64,000 bases of DNA from an uncultured Lachnospiraceae bacterium (GCA_910579505.1 CAJTTZ010000002.1:62001-126000); one strand, 5' to 3'; shown: positions 26,746 to 36,683, counted from the stretch's first letter. The notes: generated by a model from the letters alone, not told the origin. A program made the numbers and translations.

Positions 26746-27516
26746 TCAAGCTAGTCTTTTGCCGATTTTATCGCCAAAGACAATAGTCGAGTACGGCCCT
26801 TCAAACCTATTATTTTTCTCTGGTTTAAATTCCCAAACAGTATTCTTCCCAGAAATTGACCGACTGTCTTCCAAAGTTTTCTTCTTATTCATTATCTTGC
26901 AAATTCCCACTGCATACTGCATAAGCAGTTCCCGCTGCTCTTTTTCAAAAGACCTTCCCTTCTCGATTTCTATTGTCAGTTCAGGTTTGCGCTCGGTAAT
27001 ATATTTATATGCGATTGGTGTAATAGAATACAGCTTATATTTACTCACCTCTTCTACGTTAATTAATTTGACCGACGTCGCATTCATCCGCTTTATGATC
27101 GCATTCAACCCGCTGGCTGATACTTCTATGGCGCATGCAAGATCCCCATGCAGCATGGTACCTCTCTTAGCCAGAATTGACAATATCTCATCTTTGTATT
27201 TTGTATTGATCTGCTGCACTTCATTCTGCGCACTCAAACGTTCCAGATACATTTGCGCCACATCCATCAGAGCACACTCATACCCGACTTGCACAAGGGT
27301 TTTTTTCTCATTTTCCGCAACCTTGGAGTCTTCCAGATATCCTTGCGCAGAATATCTTATGGATTTACATTCCTCAAAGAGAATGCTCATTTCTCCGAAG
27401 TTTGCCGCAATGATAAATTCAATCAATTTCTTTGCCAATCCTTGTACTTTTTCCCGCATCTCTTCCTGGGATGCCCTAAAAAAATTGAATACATACTTTT
27501 CCCGATATGTTCCCAT
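26746..27516 (-). CDS. Winged-helix DNA-binding protein
   Basis: A 256-residue protein. Residues about 112-180 (DEILSILAKRGTMLHGDLACAIEVSASGLNAIIKRM, then LYSITPIAYKYI) fit a MarR/ArsR-like winged helix. The first 100 residues are helical. The start at 27516 has AAAGGAGG 7-8 bases upstream; a longer frame reaching 27681 overlaps the previous gene and lacks a start signal. It may regulate its own operon or be the sensing part of a three-gene system with the nitrilase-fold protein. Confidence 0.65.
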   Translation of the reverse strand: MGTYREKYVFNFFRASQEEMREKVQGLAKKLIEFIIAANFGEMSILFEECKSIRYSAQGYLEDSKVAENEKKTLVQVGYECALMDVAQMYLERLSAQNEVQQINTKYKDEILSILAKRGTMLHGDLACAIEVSASGLNAIIKRMNATSVKLINVEEVSKYKLYSITPIAYKYITERKPELTIEIEKGRSFEKEQRELLMQYAVGICKIMNKKKTLEDSRSISGKNTVWEFKPEKNNRFEGPYSTIVFGDKIGKRLA

Positions 27517-27538
27517 AGGCCCTCCTTTCTCATCCACT

Positions 27539-28936
27539 CTAAGCGCACCGCCTGTGAACGCCCACAATTGAAAATTTGTTGTCTTTACAAGTAACCAAAA
27601 CATCAAAGTAACATATTTCTTCCGCACATATTCCCTGACATTCCCGTGGAATATCCCGAATGCAATATTCATTCTCTGCACTCGGCACCTGTATGCACGC
27701 TAAAGGTTCCGCCACTTTACCATTTCTCGAAACTGCTTTTGCTGAACAGCTGTTTACATATAGTTCCAAAAGTTTTGCCGGAGTTCCTTTCAGCATAGTA
27801 TCGCGAAACGCCGCAACTCCAGGTGAAAAAGAGGGACATATAATGGTATCCACCAGCGCAGTATCTACGAGAAGGCGATAATAATCCGGGTCTAAAAGCT
27901 CTGCGCAAATGGCAAATGCAATCAGCCCCAGCTCCTGTGTAATCAACAAATGAACTTGATTTCCATAAACCAAGTCTTCCCGTTCATTTTTCCCATCCTC
28001 CGTTATCAGAATAGCCGGCGTCGTTTTCTCCTGACGCAAACACTCCACACCGCCCGGTCCCAAGACAACAAGAGTATTCCTCCCATCACAGCATATAGTA
28101 GGAGCCACCACAAAGGAGCAGCATTCCGGATGTTCACGCATTCTGGACTTTATAGCCTGCAATATAGATTCGCTCCCCAATATTTCCGGAAAAACTATCA
28201 TCCCGTACTCTTTAGGAAACAGTGCATCGAATATTCTCAACACTCTATTCTTTACAATCTGTTCATTCTCAATCCCCTTAACCCTGACCGTACATCCCGA
28301 AGGCGATTCCCTCTCGTCTGTTTCAAGCACTGCGTAATCCATTACCGAAGATAACGCAATACTCATTTCCCATCCGGCTTCGGTTTTTCTTAACAGTCCC
28401 GTGTCATTCCAATAATGCATAATTATCTCAAACGGTGAAACATCCCCGGAACGTATTATCATATAATTGGTAAAAGCGGCATTTAGCTTCCTTTCCCGAT
28501 TTCGCTCTGACTTTTTCGTATCCCATTGCGGTAATATATGCGGATAAACAGCGATTCCCGTTTTCTTATGATTTGTATTCAGCGGCTCCAGTCTGTAAAC
28601 AACTCCTCTGTTCTGCCACTTTGAATACATATCAATTCTCTTTTCTACTTCAATGGCCAGTCGATATATATCTTCCCTGTTATTTTTACATTCCTTTTTT
28701 AATTGAATTAATTCTTTATTCAGATAAGCTATTTCTGTATCCGTAAATTTATACTCATTCGCCGATGCATTCAGAATCACAGCCAAAAAATTTTTATATT
28801 TGTTAAGGATATCGCGAACATGCTCCTCGCCCGCCACTGCCCATTCAGTAGAATATTTCCTTTCATCTTCCTTAGACAATAAGGAGCAGAGATAAGCCAA
28901 CAAATCAAAAACCGTATTGTTTTTACCAAGTACCAT
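27539..28936 (-). CDS. Nitrilase-superfamily (carbon-nitrogen hydrolase-like) protein
   Basis: A 465-residue protein. Residues 1-200 are helical and not recognised. Residues about 215-460 resemble the nitrilase fold, with a plausible Glu-Lys-Cys triad: Glu251 (IVFPEILGSES), Lys304 (RQEKTTPA) and Cys344 (FAICAELLDPDYY). Substrates of the superfamily are amides and nitriles. It is the first gene of an operon with a strong SigA promoter and GGAGGGTG ribosome binding site. The link to the flanking glycan genes is not evident, since promoter type and gene content differ. Confidence 0.65.
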   Translation of the reverse strand: MVLGKNNTVFDLLAYLCSLLSKEDERKYSTEWAVAGEEHVRDILNKYKNFLAVILNASANEYKFTDTEIAYLNKELIQLKKECKNNREDIYRLAIEVEKRIDMYSKWQNRGVVYRLEPLNTNHKKTGIAVYPHILPQWDTKKSERNRERKLNAAFTNYMIIRSGDVSPFEIIMHYWNDTGLLRKTEAGWEMSIALSSVMDYAVLETDERESPSGCTVRVKGIENEQIVKNRVLRIFDALFPKEYGMIVFPEILGSESILQAIKSRMREHPECCSFVVAPTICCDGRNTLVVLGPGGVECLRQEKTTPAILITEDGKNEREDLVYGNQVHLLITQELGLIAFAICAELLDPDYYRLLVDTALVDTIICPSFSPGVAAFRDTMLKGTPAKLLELYVNSCSAKAVSRNGKVAEPLACIQVPSAENEYCIRDIPRECQGICAEEICYFDVLVTCKDNKFSIVGVHRRCA

Positions 28937-28961
28937 ATAAAACTCACCCTCCTATGAGGAA

Positions 28962-28990
28962 ATTATAGCACTTTTTGGCCCTGCTTGCAA
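28962..28990 (-). promoter_or_regulatory. SigA promoter of the nitrilase/winged-helix operon
   Basis: On the minus strand TTGCAA (28990-28985), 17 bases, then TATAAT (28967-28962), with a TGC just before the -10 box. The ATG at 28936 follows after an AGGAGGG ribosome binding site. Confidence 0.8.
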
Positions 28991-29075
28991 TATTATTGTT
29001 CACTTTTTGTTCATTTTTTATTCTTCCGGCATATCATCTCATGGAATGTGCTCCCTTACAGCCTCGCTGCATTTC

Positions 29076-30428
29076 CTACACAACCTCCACATTCTGTATC
29101 ATAACCGGCTTCCCGGTTTCCTGATACACCCGCACCACACTGCTCAAATCCCCGTAATAGGCGTCGCTGAGCACCACCGCGCGGTCCATATCCGCACTGT
29201 CGTCATAGATTCCCCAGCCTTCCGCCAGGTAGCTCTCCACCATTTTTTCATACGCTTCCCTAAGCTTGGGCCGCATCGTTTTGACCGTGGAGGAAATGAG
29301 GGGATGGGGCCTCCACAGCAGCGCCACTTCCTCCTGCTCCTCCTTGAAGATTTCAAATACCCGCTGCATTTTCTCAATCATTTTTTCATCGCAGTGTAAG
29401 AGAGCGCCGATACTCGTATTGTAAAAAATAATTTTTTTCCATGTGCCATCCGGCCTTTCTATCACTTTTCTCCACTCTTCCGGCACCGCAACATCCTCTT
29501 TACGGACCGTACGGACCCTGTCAAGTTTCGGCGAACCGAGTCCCAGTATTTTTTCCTCCAGTATCCGCCTGTCCGTATACATTTCCGGCAGATTATTTGC
29601 CCTGGCTGCCTTGATAAATTCACTGATATAAATCTGACGCATCTTCTCAGACTGCACAATCACTTTATCCGCCCAGATAACTCCCGGCAGAAAACAAAAA
29701 TGTTTCATACTGTCTATAGCGTCCTGGTCATCGGGTTCAATCTCATTTAAGACAAAATAAGGTATATATACGAGACACTCTGTATACTTTTTCAAATTTT
29801 TGGAATAATACTGCTCCGGCACACTGGTGACAACATTACAGTTATCATAGGGATTGTGGATATAAATCACGTCGGGATGCCGCTCTTTTAGATTGTAATC
29901 CCCATAATGGGTAATCTCAATGTTATTCGGATACTCCATGCCCTCATAGTGCATTTCTCCAAAGCTGCCGTCAGCGTTCAGGTCATAGTAAGGGATTGGC
30001 ACCACATAAGCGTCGCATGTCTCATCCTCCCGCGCCGCCAGATACACACTTTCCAGTGAATCCCACATACTCGCCTTATACGGCAGGAATACAACTTCCT
30101 TCCTGACCGGCATGTGGTCCAGTGCATTCTCAGCCCTGGTCAGCACACTCTCCAGCTTTTTACAGACTTTCTGCGCCGGCATCGTTTCCATCTGTGTACT
30201 TACCTGATATAACTGTTCGCAATACCGTTCCAGACAGGCAACCGTCTCTGCGCCGCCTTCCAGTCTTTCCGTAAATTCGCCAATCTGGATCGCCGTCTCC
30301 TGACAGTCTGCAAGCAGATTACTCACAGTCTGATACTCCTTTTTCTCCAGCATGTCCCTGCACTGTAGATGAATCTTATGTATTTCACCAAATATGTCCT
30401 TAAGCTGCTTCTTCTGAAACTTACGCAT
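29076..30428 (-). CDS. CDP-glycerol glycerophosphotransferase-like protein
   Basis: A 450-residue protein. The first 110 residues are coiled and helical. The rest has VVFLPYKASMWDSLESVYLAA, then VIYIHNPYDN, KIIFYNTSIGALL, LLWRPHPLI and LSDAYYGDLSSVVRVYQETGKPVMI. The last two segments fit the CDP-glycerol glycerophosphotransferase (TagF/TagB) fold, where a late SDxSS-like segment binds the donor. It lies 66 bases after the flagellin gene with no clear terminator, so it may modify flagellin with a CDP-activated group. The start at 30428 (ATG with GGAGTGCGGTGG upstream) is preferred to a TTG at 30446. Confidence 0.72.
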   Translation of the reverse strand: MRKFQKKQLKDIFGEIHKIHLQCRDMLEKKEYQTVSNLLADCQETAIQIGEFTERLEGGAETVACLERYCEQLYQVSTQMETMPAQKVCKKLESVLTRAENALDHMPVRKEVVFLPYKASMWDSLESVYLAAREDETCDAYVVPIPYYDLNADGSFGEMHYEGMEYPNNIEITHYGDYNLKERHPDVIYIHNPYDNCNVVTSVPEQYYSKNLKKYTECLVYIPYFVLNEIEPDDQDAIDSMKHFCFLPGVIWADKVIVQSEKMRQIYISEFIKAARANNLPEMYTDRRILEEKILGLGSPKLDRVRTVRKEDVAVPEEWRKVIERPDGTWKKIIFYNTSIGALLHCDEKMIEKMQRVFEIFKEEQEEVALLWRPHPLISSTVKTMRPKLREAYEKMVESYLAEGWGIYDDSADMDRAVVLSDAYYGDLSSVVRVYQETGKPVMIQNVEVV

Positions 30429-30494
30429 AAAACCACCGCACTCCAATCAATGTTCTCTGCCGCTCAATCACCGGCCGTCCGTTTTTCTCTTTTT

Positions 30495-33400
30495 CTACGT
30501 CAAAAGCCGTAACACCAGCTGTGAATTTTGCTTAGTCTGCGCCATCATGGACGCGCCCGCCTGCTCCAAAATATTTGCGGTGGCATTATCCACAGTCTCC
30601 TTTGAAAAATCCGCATCCCTGATCCGGGATTCCGCCGCCGTCGTATTCTCCACCTTATTATCGTTATTGCGGATCGTGCTCTCTAAGCGGTTATGGGTCG
30701 CGCCAAAATAGGAACGCACCTCTGAAACCCTCTTCACGGCATCCTTCAGGCGGTTCATCGCTTTCTGGGCATACTTATATCTGGAGATGGTAAGTGAATT
30801 TATCCTTAAGGACTTCGTATCCATCCACGGTTTCTCAATGACAACCCCATCCCCGGACACATCGCCGACTCTGATCCAGATTTTATCCTCCGCTTCTTTT
30901 TCTCCATTTTCCTCAAAGAAAAGGAACCGTTTCGCATCTCCCTCAAGGTTCGTAATAGGATGTTTACCATACTTAGTATGTGTAAAAGTAAGATTCCCAT
31001 GGGACAGTTTGGCAACGAGCGGCGCCTGTACTCTGCCAAGCTCTTCGTTGATCTTTTTTAAAAGCGCCTCAGCTGCATACGCTCCCTTGGGTACCTCTAT
31101 CTCGTAGTGACCCCCGTCCACATCAAAGGAAAGATTACTGTCCTTTGGCATATCTACCCCGCCGGAAATATCTTTCGTCCCTGTCATAAAGGCAACCCGG
31201 ATATCCCCATCCGTCTGGTAAAATACACTGAAAGCCGCATTTCCGCCGATACCGTCTATGATATAATACGAGCCCGGCGTCTTATCCGGGATATCCGCCT
31301 CACCGGACAGCACAAAAACAAGCGCGTTTGCATCATTACTTCCCGACACGCCGGTATTGATTCCGCCGCCTATCTTTGCCTGAATCAGATTTTCCTCAAG
31401 CCCTGCTGCCTTAAGCTGCTCATTCAGCTTCTTCTGAATATGTTCCGCCATCTCCTGTCCGCTGTACGTACCGGGATCCAACTGCATAGTCAGCGTTACT
31501 TCCCTGCCGCCATAGGGATCAGCCTCCGTACCGCCATAAGTGAAGTCCAGCGACAATACATCGTTCACCCCCTCCGCGATCTCCGTCTTATTGTTCGCAA
31601 GATCCTTTCGGCCCATTGCGTAGGTGGCGCTTATGGAGTTTCCCTTGACAGGCTCTACCGTAAAATCTTTATGCAGCTCTCTCGGCCCGCGCAGCACATT
31701 CTGATAAAAACCGCCTGAAAAACTATTGTTTGACTGGCTATTCCATAACATTTGGCTGTTAGCGCCCGCTTTCTTCATCCTGATGACTACGCCGTCAACA
31801 GTTACGTCCGCTTCAAACACGCCCGCTTCCACGCTGTCAAGCTTGCCCTGCAGAGCTTTCTTCAGGTCGTCATAAGAATATTGCGTAAAACCGGCCGCCG
31901 CATCATAATCCACGGTAAACGAAGCCGTCTTCCACGCAGACCCCGGCGTCCGATATTGAAAAGTCAGATCGTTATTCCATTGGTCAATCCTGACCGTCGG
32001 CGTAAGAAGCGCCGTCCCATATATGGTCGCCTGTTTATCCGCCACCACTCCGGGAATGACCGTGGGGGCTCCGGAATCCGCCTGCTCTTTTGGTTTCTGA
32101 AAGATACTGCCCCTGTCTGAGCTTACCGAAATCGTTTTATTGACTGTCTTTCCATCCGTATCTACAGCTTTTAGCTGCAATTTCCCATCAGGCGAAAAAC
32201 CGGCAAATTCCGCGCCGTAATACTGCACATCATACTCGCCAAAAATCGGCTTCATCCCCGTTTCATAGGAGGCGCTTATCGTGGCCCCTCCGTTGACGGT
32301 GGTAAATTTGAGCCGTTTTGAGTTCCCACTAAAACTGACGTTTACCCCCTGGGAGCTCATCTGATTATTAAGCGTATCTTTCAGCTGGTCCTTCGTATAG
32401 GTTCCGTTCAGCGTAGCAGTCACCGGCTTACCATTCACAGTAATCTTAAACGTATATGGACTGTCAAATTTGATGGAATCCTGCACGTCACAGTTCAGGA
32501 CAATCTCTCCCGGATCATCCACATTGCTTTTATTTCTGTAAATCGCCGCTGCAGCCGGGCATTTTGAAGAGTCAAAATCCAGCTTATGCCCCGTATCAGC
32601 CACATCCGCCTCCAGATACAAAATACCGCCCGACACCCCGGCGTGAACCGGGATCCCCAGCTGGTTTTTGATCTGTGTCGTCAAATGAGCTGCAAAATCT
32701 GCAGCCGAGTAGGATTTACTCGTATCCAGCGTAACTTTCCTGTCCACGCCGTTATACTGAAATACAAAGGTATCCGTCTTCCCTGCCTCAAACTTAATAC
32801 TTCCATTCATGCTTGGAGCCGGATAACTAGAGGTCAAATTCACTTTTGCCCTGCTCCTTGAAGAATACATATCCCTCAGAAAAGTAGACTCCAAATCCGT
32901 GGTATCAAAAATAATATTGCAGTTCGGTCCTTTCTTCCTGGTCGTCAGGGTGAGCCCGCCGCTATACCCCACATTAACACCCGCATCGCCCGAAAATTTC
33001 GCGTCCAGCGCGCTCTGTAAGTTTGCCCGAAGTCCATTGGCATCGTATTCTCCCGTTTGCAATTCAATAATCTGCGTCACGTTATTGACCGTTATTTTCA
33101 TTTTGTTATTGGTGCCGTCAATCTTAACTTTATTAGGCTGGTTTCCCTGATACTGCAGTACGATTGGATTTCTTGCTGTCGTAGCTGCCGTGGCCGTCGT
33201 ATCCCCGCCTGTCACTGCTCCCTGGCCGTCCTTACCTGTTCCCTCAGCCAGCCAGTGTTTCACTGCCGGCGCCTGCGGCGGAAGCCCGTCAGTGCCCGTC
33301 GAGGTAAACGTTTTCTTGTCCCCCTTATCTGATACACTGCTGAAGCGGTACGGCGCTTTCGACTTGGCTGCATCCGGCAGCGCATCGTTCAGCATCTTTT

Positions 33401-35498
33401 TGAAATCCGCCTCCGTCTGATATATTCCCTCCACCAATACAACATTATTGTAGGTCACTCCGCCCACAGTCACATTAAACGCTTTATTTCCTGTGGAAAT
33501 CGTCAGCGGATACGGCGTCCCGTTCGGCTGCCTTACGTCAGTGTTCGTGGTCGTAACACCCCCGATGCTTGTCGAATCCTCCCTCTCATACATGGTTTTA
33601 AACAGCATGTCATACCCTGCGTTTGTGCCGTAGGCGTCAACCCTCAAATCAATAAGTCCCAGTTTGGAGGTGGAAAGGTATAATTGGTTATTGTAATCGC
33701 CCGAAAAGCCGACGGATATCGTATCCAGCAGATCCGCCATCCCCGCATTTCCTGTCTTCGCCGCACGTATCGCGTCCTCCACCCCTTTTTGCAGCTCGTT
33801 GAGGTTCGTATATGTAATATCTTTCAGCGTGATGACCGCTCTCTTGTTATCCATGATCAGGGTAAACTGGTCATTCACCCCTTTCTTGATCTCCAGAGGT
33901 AAATTGGCAGGCGAAAAATGCTTATAACCCATCACAAACGCCAGCCGGTCGTTCTTGTCGTCATGCTCGTAAGTCTCTGTCTCCCCCGGCACATTGTAAT
34001 CCCGTCTCGTAAACAATGTTTTGTAGGCGCTGCTTTTCGGGTCGATACCTACCTCGCTTTTATATCCCTCGACCTCGGAAGTGACAACCAGGCCGCTGTA
34101 CATTTTTCCGCCGTCGTAACTGCTGGCCGCACTCACTGTCAATTTGTGCGGCGCCAGAAGTCCATCCAGCACAGACGCCATTTTCCCAACCGTATAATCC
34201 CCCTCCGGGATCTTCACTTCCACAGCCTGTTCACTCCCATTAGACTTCACCCAGAGCGTATTGTTGCTGCTGTCAATATGATATTGGCAGTGATATCCAT
34301 CAGCGGGATCGTTAGAAAGCACCATCGCGCCCCTGAGCTCCGCCTTCGTCGTTTTTATCGGCCCATATCCGATATTATCGTAAAACACGGATGTAAATAC
34401 CTGCTCCACTTTCGGGTTGTCAACTTTAAACATATTCCCCTTAAGACCGGTGATAATACTTTCATCGCTGCTCAGCTTGATACTGTGCCCATTGTAATCC
34501 TCAACCGTTATCCCATCGTTTTTCAGTTCATTTTGAAGCCATTTCATGATCTCCGGTCTGGTATAACCCTGCTTCCCTGTCATACTGTTCGTGGGAATTG
34601 TCAGCTTTTTAGTGACTTTCGTGCCATCCAGCTTGACAATATCAAACGACATCTCATCATTCTTACCCTTCTGGATCGTCAGTTCCACGTCATCCGTCGC
34701 AAAGGTCGTTGTCCCGATCAGCGCACCTGCACTGCCGCCGATATAAACATCGTGCAGCAAATAATCCAGTCCGCCCGACACATCATTAATCTTAATGCCG
34801 CCTTCCAGATTCAGGTTACAGGTTCCTCCGCTCGTATACTCGAAACGAAACCCTTCATCCAGCAGGCCCGCATCCTCCAACGCCGTATCTATTTCATCTA
34901 TTAGTTCACCTGTCCTATACATTCCTGCCGGTACCGTTACAGACACCGTTTTAGGCGGCTCACCCTCTGTAAGCTGATACTCGACAGTCAGCGTATTCGT
35001 ACTGTCCGTAACCGCGTGCCACTGATCAGGCAGCCACTTGATATTTCCTTCAAACTGATACCATGGATGCTCATGCTCCATAAAAATATGTTTTTCATTA
35101 AAATACGTATTATCGGTAAGCCTGTTTATCTCCTTCTGCAGTTCGGCGAACTCCAGCTCCATCTTCATTCGGTCATCATCCGTATACGTCCCATTGGACG
35201 CCTTAACAGCAAGTTCCGACATCCGATGGAGCATATCATGCGTTTCCTCCAGAGAACCGTCGCCAATCTGCACCCATGCCACACCGTTCTGCGCATTCTG
35301 TGTGCCCTGACTCAACCCCCGGACCAGTCTGCGCATCTTTTCAGACATAGCCAGTCCTGCCGCATCATCCGCCGCCCTGTTAATTTTATAGCCGGAAGAA
35401 AGTCTTTCCGCAGAACCCGCTTTTTCCTTTTTGCTTATGTTCAGATTCCGACTGGCATTTGCCATCAGCATATTATGCTGTATTGAAGAGATTCCCAT
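30495..35498 (-). CDS. fliC: Giant flagellin with about 11 tandem modules in the central region
   Basis: A 1667-residue flagellin. Residues 1-140 are a standard N-terminal D0/D1 (SAERLSSGYKINRAADDAAGLA, in two parts, and NGVAWVQIGDGSL). Residues about 1560-1667 are the C-terminal D1/D0 (DFSKETVDNATANILEQAGAS). Most flagellins have 250-550 residues. The centre holds about eleven degenerate modules of about 100 residues, each with a pattern like V.V..G.YT...L...LN..L followed by G.L.L.T. Cores start near 187, 298, 427, 555, 687, 810, 921, 1026, 1193, 1333 and 1466. No HExxH protease motif is present. The insert probably forms a long surface-exposed domain chain that could carry glycans. Confidence 0.93.
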   Translation of the reverse strand: MGISSIQHNMLMANASRNLNISKKEKAGSAERLSSGYKINRAADDAAGLAMSEKMRRLVRGLSQGTQNAQNGVAWVQIGDGSLEETHDMLHRMSELAVKASNGTYTDDDRMKMELEFAELQKEINRLTDNTYFNEKHIFMEHEHPWYQFEGNIKWLPDQWHAVTDSTNTLTVEYQLTEGEPPKTVSVTVPAGMYRTGELIDEIDTALEDAGLLDEGFRFEYTSGGTCNLNLEGGIKINDVSGGLDYLLHDVYIGGSAGALIGTTTFATDDVELTIQKGKNDEMSFDIVKLDGTKVTKKLTIPTNSMTGKQGYTRPEIMKWLQNELKNDGITVEDYNGHSIKLSSDESIITGLKGNMFKVDNPKVEQVFTSVFYDNIGYGPIKTTKAELRGAMVLSNDPADGYHCQYHIDSSNNTLWVKSNGSEQAVEVKIPEGDYTVGKMASVLDGLLAPHKLTVSAASSYDGGKMYSGLVVTSEVEGYKSEVGIDPKSSAYKTLFTRRDYNVPGETETYEHDDKNDRLAFVMGYKHFSPANLPLEIKKGVNDQFTLIMDNKRAVITLKDITYTNLNELQKGVEDAIRAAKTGNAGMADLLDTISVGFSGDYNNQLYLSTSKLGLIDLRVDAYGTNAGYDMLFKTMYEREDSTSIGGVTTTNTDVRQPNGTPYPLTISTGNKAFNVTVGGVTYNNVVLVEGIYQTEADFKKMLNDALPDAAKSKAPYRFSSVSDKGDKKTFTSTGTDGLPPQAPAVKHWLAEGTGKDGQGAVTGGDTTATAATTARNPIVLQYQGNQPNKVKIDGTNNKMKITVNNVTQIIELQTGEYDANGLRANLQSALDAKFSGDAGVNVGYSGGLTLTTRKKGPNCNIIFDTTDLESTFLRDMYSSRSRAKVNLTSSYPAPSMNGSIKFEAGKTDTFVFQYNGVDRKVTLDTSKSYSAADFAAHLTTQIKNQLGIPVHAGVSGGILYLEADVADTGHKLDFDSSKCPAAAAIYRNKSNVDDPGEIVLNCDVQDSIKFDSPYTFKITVNGKPVTATLNGTYTKDQLKDTLNNQMSSQGVNVSFSGNSKRLKFTTVNGGATISASYETGMKPIFGEYDVQYYGAEFAGFSPDGKLQLKAVDTDGKTVNKTISVSSDRGSIFQKPKEQADSGAPTVIPGVVADKQATIYGTALLTPTVRIDQWNNDLTFQYRTPGSAWKTASFTVDYDAAAGFTQYSYDDLKKALQGKLDSVEAGVFEADVTVDGVVIRMKKAGANSQMLWNSQSNNSFSGGFYQNVLRGPRELHKDFTVEPVKGNSISATYAMGRKDLANNKTEIAEGVNDVLSLDFTYGGTEADPYGGREVTLTMQLDPGTYSGQEMAEHIQKKLNEQLKAAGLEENLIQAKIGGGINTGVSGSNDANALVFVLSGEADIPDKTPGSYYIIDGIGGNAAFSVFYQTDGDIRVAFMTGTKDISGGVDMPKDSNLSFDVDGGHYEIEVPKGAYAAEALLKKINEELGRVQAPLVAKLSHGNLTFTHTKYGKHPITNLEGDAKRFLFFEENGEKEAEDKIWIRVGDVSGDGVVIEKPWMDTKSLRINSLTISRYKYAQKAMNRLKDAVKRVSEVRSYFGATHNRLESTIRNNDNKVENTTAAESRIRDADFSKETVDNATANILEQAGASMMAQTKQNSQLVLRLLT

Positions 35499-35566
35499 AG
35501 AATAACACCCCGATTCTTTTCATGCCATTCTGTTTTAACCATATTTAAAGCCATACTTTATATAAT

Positions 35567-35574
35567 ATATCGGC
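35567..35574 (-). promoter_or_regulatory. SigD-type -10 element of the flagellin gene
   Basis: GCCGATAT on the minus strand, 69 bases before the flagellin ATG, matches the sigma-28 -10 box and the two copies in the glycan locus. No TAAA lies at the expected 16-base distance (GCTT is found), so the -35 is weak. GGGGTG precedes the start codon. Confidence 0.65.
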
Positions 35575-35669
35575 ATACGTGGGTTCTTCTAAGCCCCCCG
35601 CACTACACAATTTTATAAAAATTTAATCTAAAATTTCTAAGCAGGACCTCATTCTTCACATTCCCTGCA

Positions 35670-35698
35670 TTGACATCTATTTTTAAAATCTTTATCAT
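35670..35698 (+). promoter_or_regulatory. SigA promoter of the membrane-anchored protein gene
   Basis: TTGACA (35670-35675), 17 bases, then TATCAT (35693-35698). It gives a leader of about 100 bases to the ATG at 35806. It is divergent from the flagellin promoter in the same 307-base gap (35499-35805), which holds no other feature I can see. Confidence 0.7.
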
Positions 35699-35805
35699 TA
35701 TAACATATTTAAACACTTTTTCACTCCAGCAGAAACATTTGCATGTATGAAAATATTTTGACAATATCAACACTATTTTTACATCTGGGAAGAAAGGACT
35801 ATGAT

Positions 35806-36639
35806 ATGTCGTCTCAAAATTCAGTGATTGAAGAGATCAGGGAACAGCAGAAAAAAGCCTTTGCAACCATGACACCCAAAGAAAAACTCGCCTACTTCTG
35901 GGATTACTACAAAATACACACAATCGCTGTGGCCGCCGTGATTGTCTTTGTCGTAAGCCTCGTTAATTCCTACCGCTCCAGCAAGCCCACCGCTTTCTAC
36001 GCGGTTTTGATAAACGCGGATACCTACGATGACAATGCCGCCGCAGCCAATGCGTGGAACGAAGGGTTCATGGAATACGCCGACATTGACCCGGAATCCT
36101 ATCAGGTAAATATTGACACTTCTATCGGTATATCCTCCGGCGGCGGCGACCAGTACGAAGTCGCCAGCCGGCAGAAAATGATGGCTATGATGCACGCGGG
36201 TGATATCCACGCGATTCTGGCGGACACGGAAATCTTTGAAGGATACGCCCGCCTTGAATACTTCTACGACCTGACTGCCGTCTTTACCGAGGAAGAACTG
36301 GCTCCCTATGCCGATCTGCTCTACTACACGGACGGTGCCGCCTTCGATGCAGATACAGGCGATTCGCTGGAAGAATTGGAGGCAGCGCAGGAAGCCGTTT
36401 ACAGCATGGTCATCGACCACGGTGATCCCTCCTCCATGGAAAAGCCCGTGGCTGTGGGCATCCGCATTCCGCAGACAGGAAACAGACTGGGCGATTCCGG
36501 CTACTACGATTACATTTCCGAGCGCGATTACACCTTTCAGGGTTATCCTTCCGAGATTGTAATAGGGATTCCTCTGTCAGTGGAGAACCCGGAGATTACA
36601 CTGCAGTTTATCAACTATCTATTCGATGGCAATGTCTGA
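35806..36639 (+). CDS. Membrane-anchored extracytoplasmic protein of unknown function
   Basis: A 277-residue protein. Residues 1-33 are charged and cytoplasmic (EEIREQQKKAFATMTPKEKL), about 38-58 form one membrane segment (IHTIAVAAVIVFVVSLVNSY), and the remainder is an acidic extracytoplasmic domain. AAAGGA precedes the ATG; an in-frame ATG at 35743 lacks such a site. The extracellular part, with LADTEIFEGYA and FTEEELAPYADLL, loosely recalls solute-binding-type lobes. The function is unknown. It is the only plus-strand gene between 26 and 61 kb. Confidence 0.7.
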   Translation: MSSQNSVIEEIREQQKKAFATMTPKEKLAYFWDYYKIHTIAVAAVIVFVVSLVNSYRSSKPTAFYAVLINADTYDDNAAAANAWNEGFMEYADIDPESYQVNIDTSIGISSGGGDQYEVASRQKMMAMMHAGDIHAILADTEIFEGYARLEYFYDLTAVFTEEELAPYADLLYYTDGAAFDADTGDSLEELEAAQEAVYSMVIDHGDPSSMEKPVAVGIRIPQTGNRLGDSGYYDYISERDYTFQGYPSEIVIGIPLSVENPEITLQFINYLFDGNV

Positions 36640-36683
36640 AATCCCTTCTATCACTCGGCGTTCATACTGATTACAAACAATTC

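Noticed and set aside
26746..27681. Longer version of the winged-helix protein starting at 27681
   Set aside because: The extra 55 residues lie within the nitrilase-fold gene, and a strong AAAGGAGG precedes the ATG at 27516.
33918..34904. A 328-residue plus-strand frame opposite the flagellin gene
   Set aside because: It is antisense to a clear flagellin coding region, is rich in His/Arg/Ile in the manner of shadow frames, and has no start signal.
30495..35498. Flagellinolysin (protease-carrying flagellin)
   Set aside because: No HExxH motif occurs in the 1667 residues.
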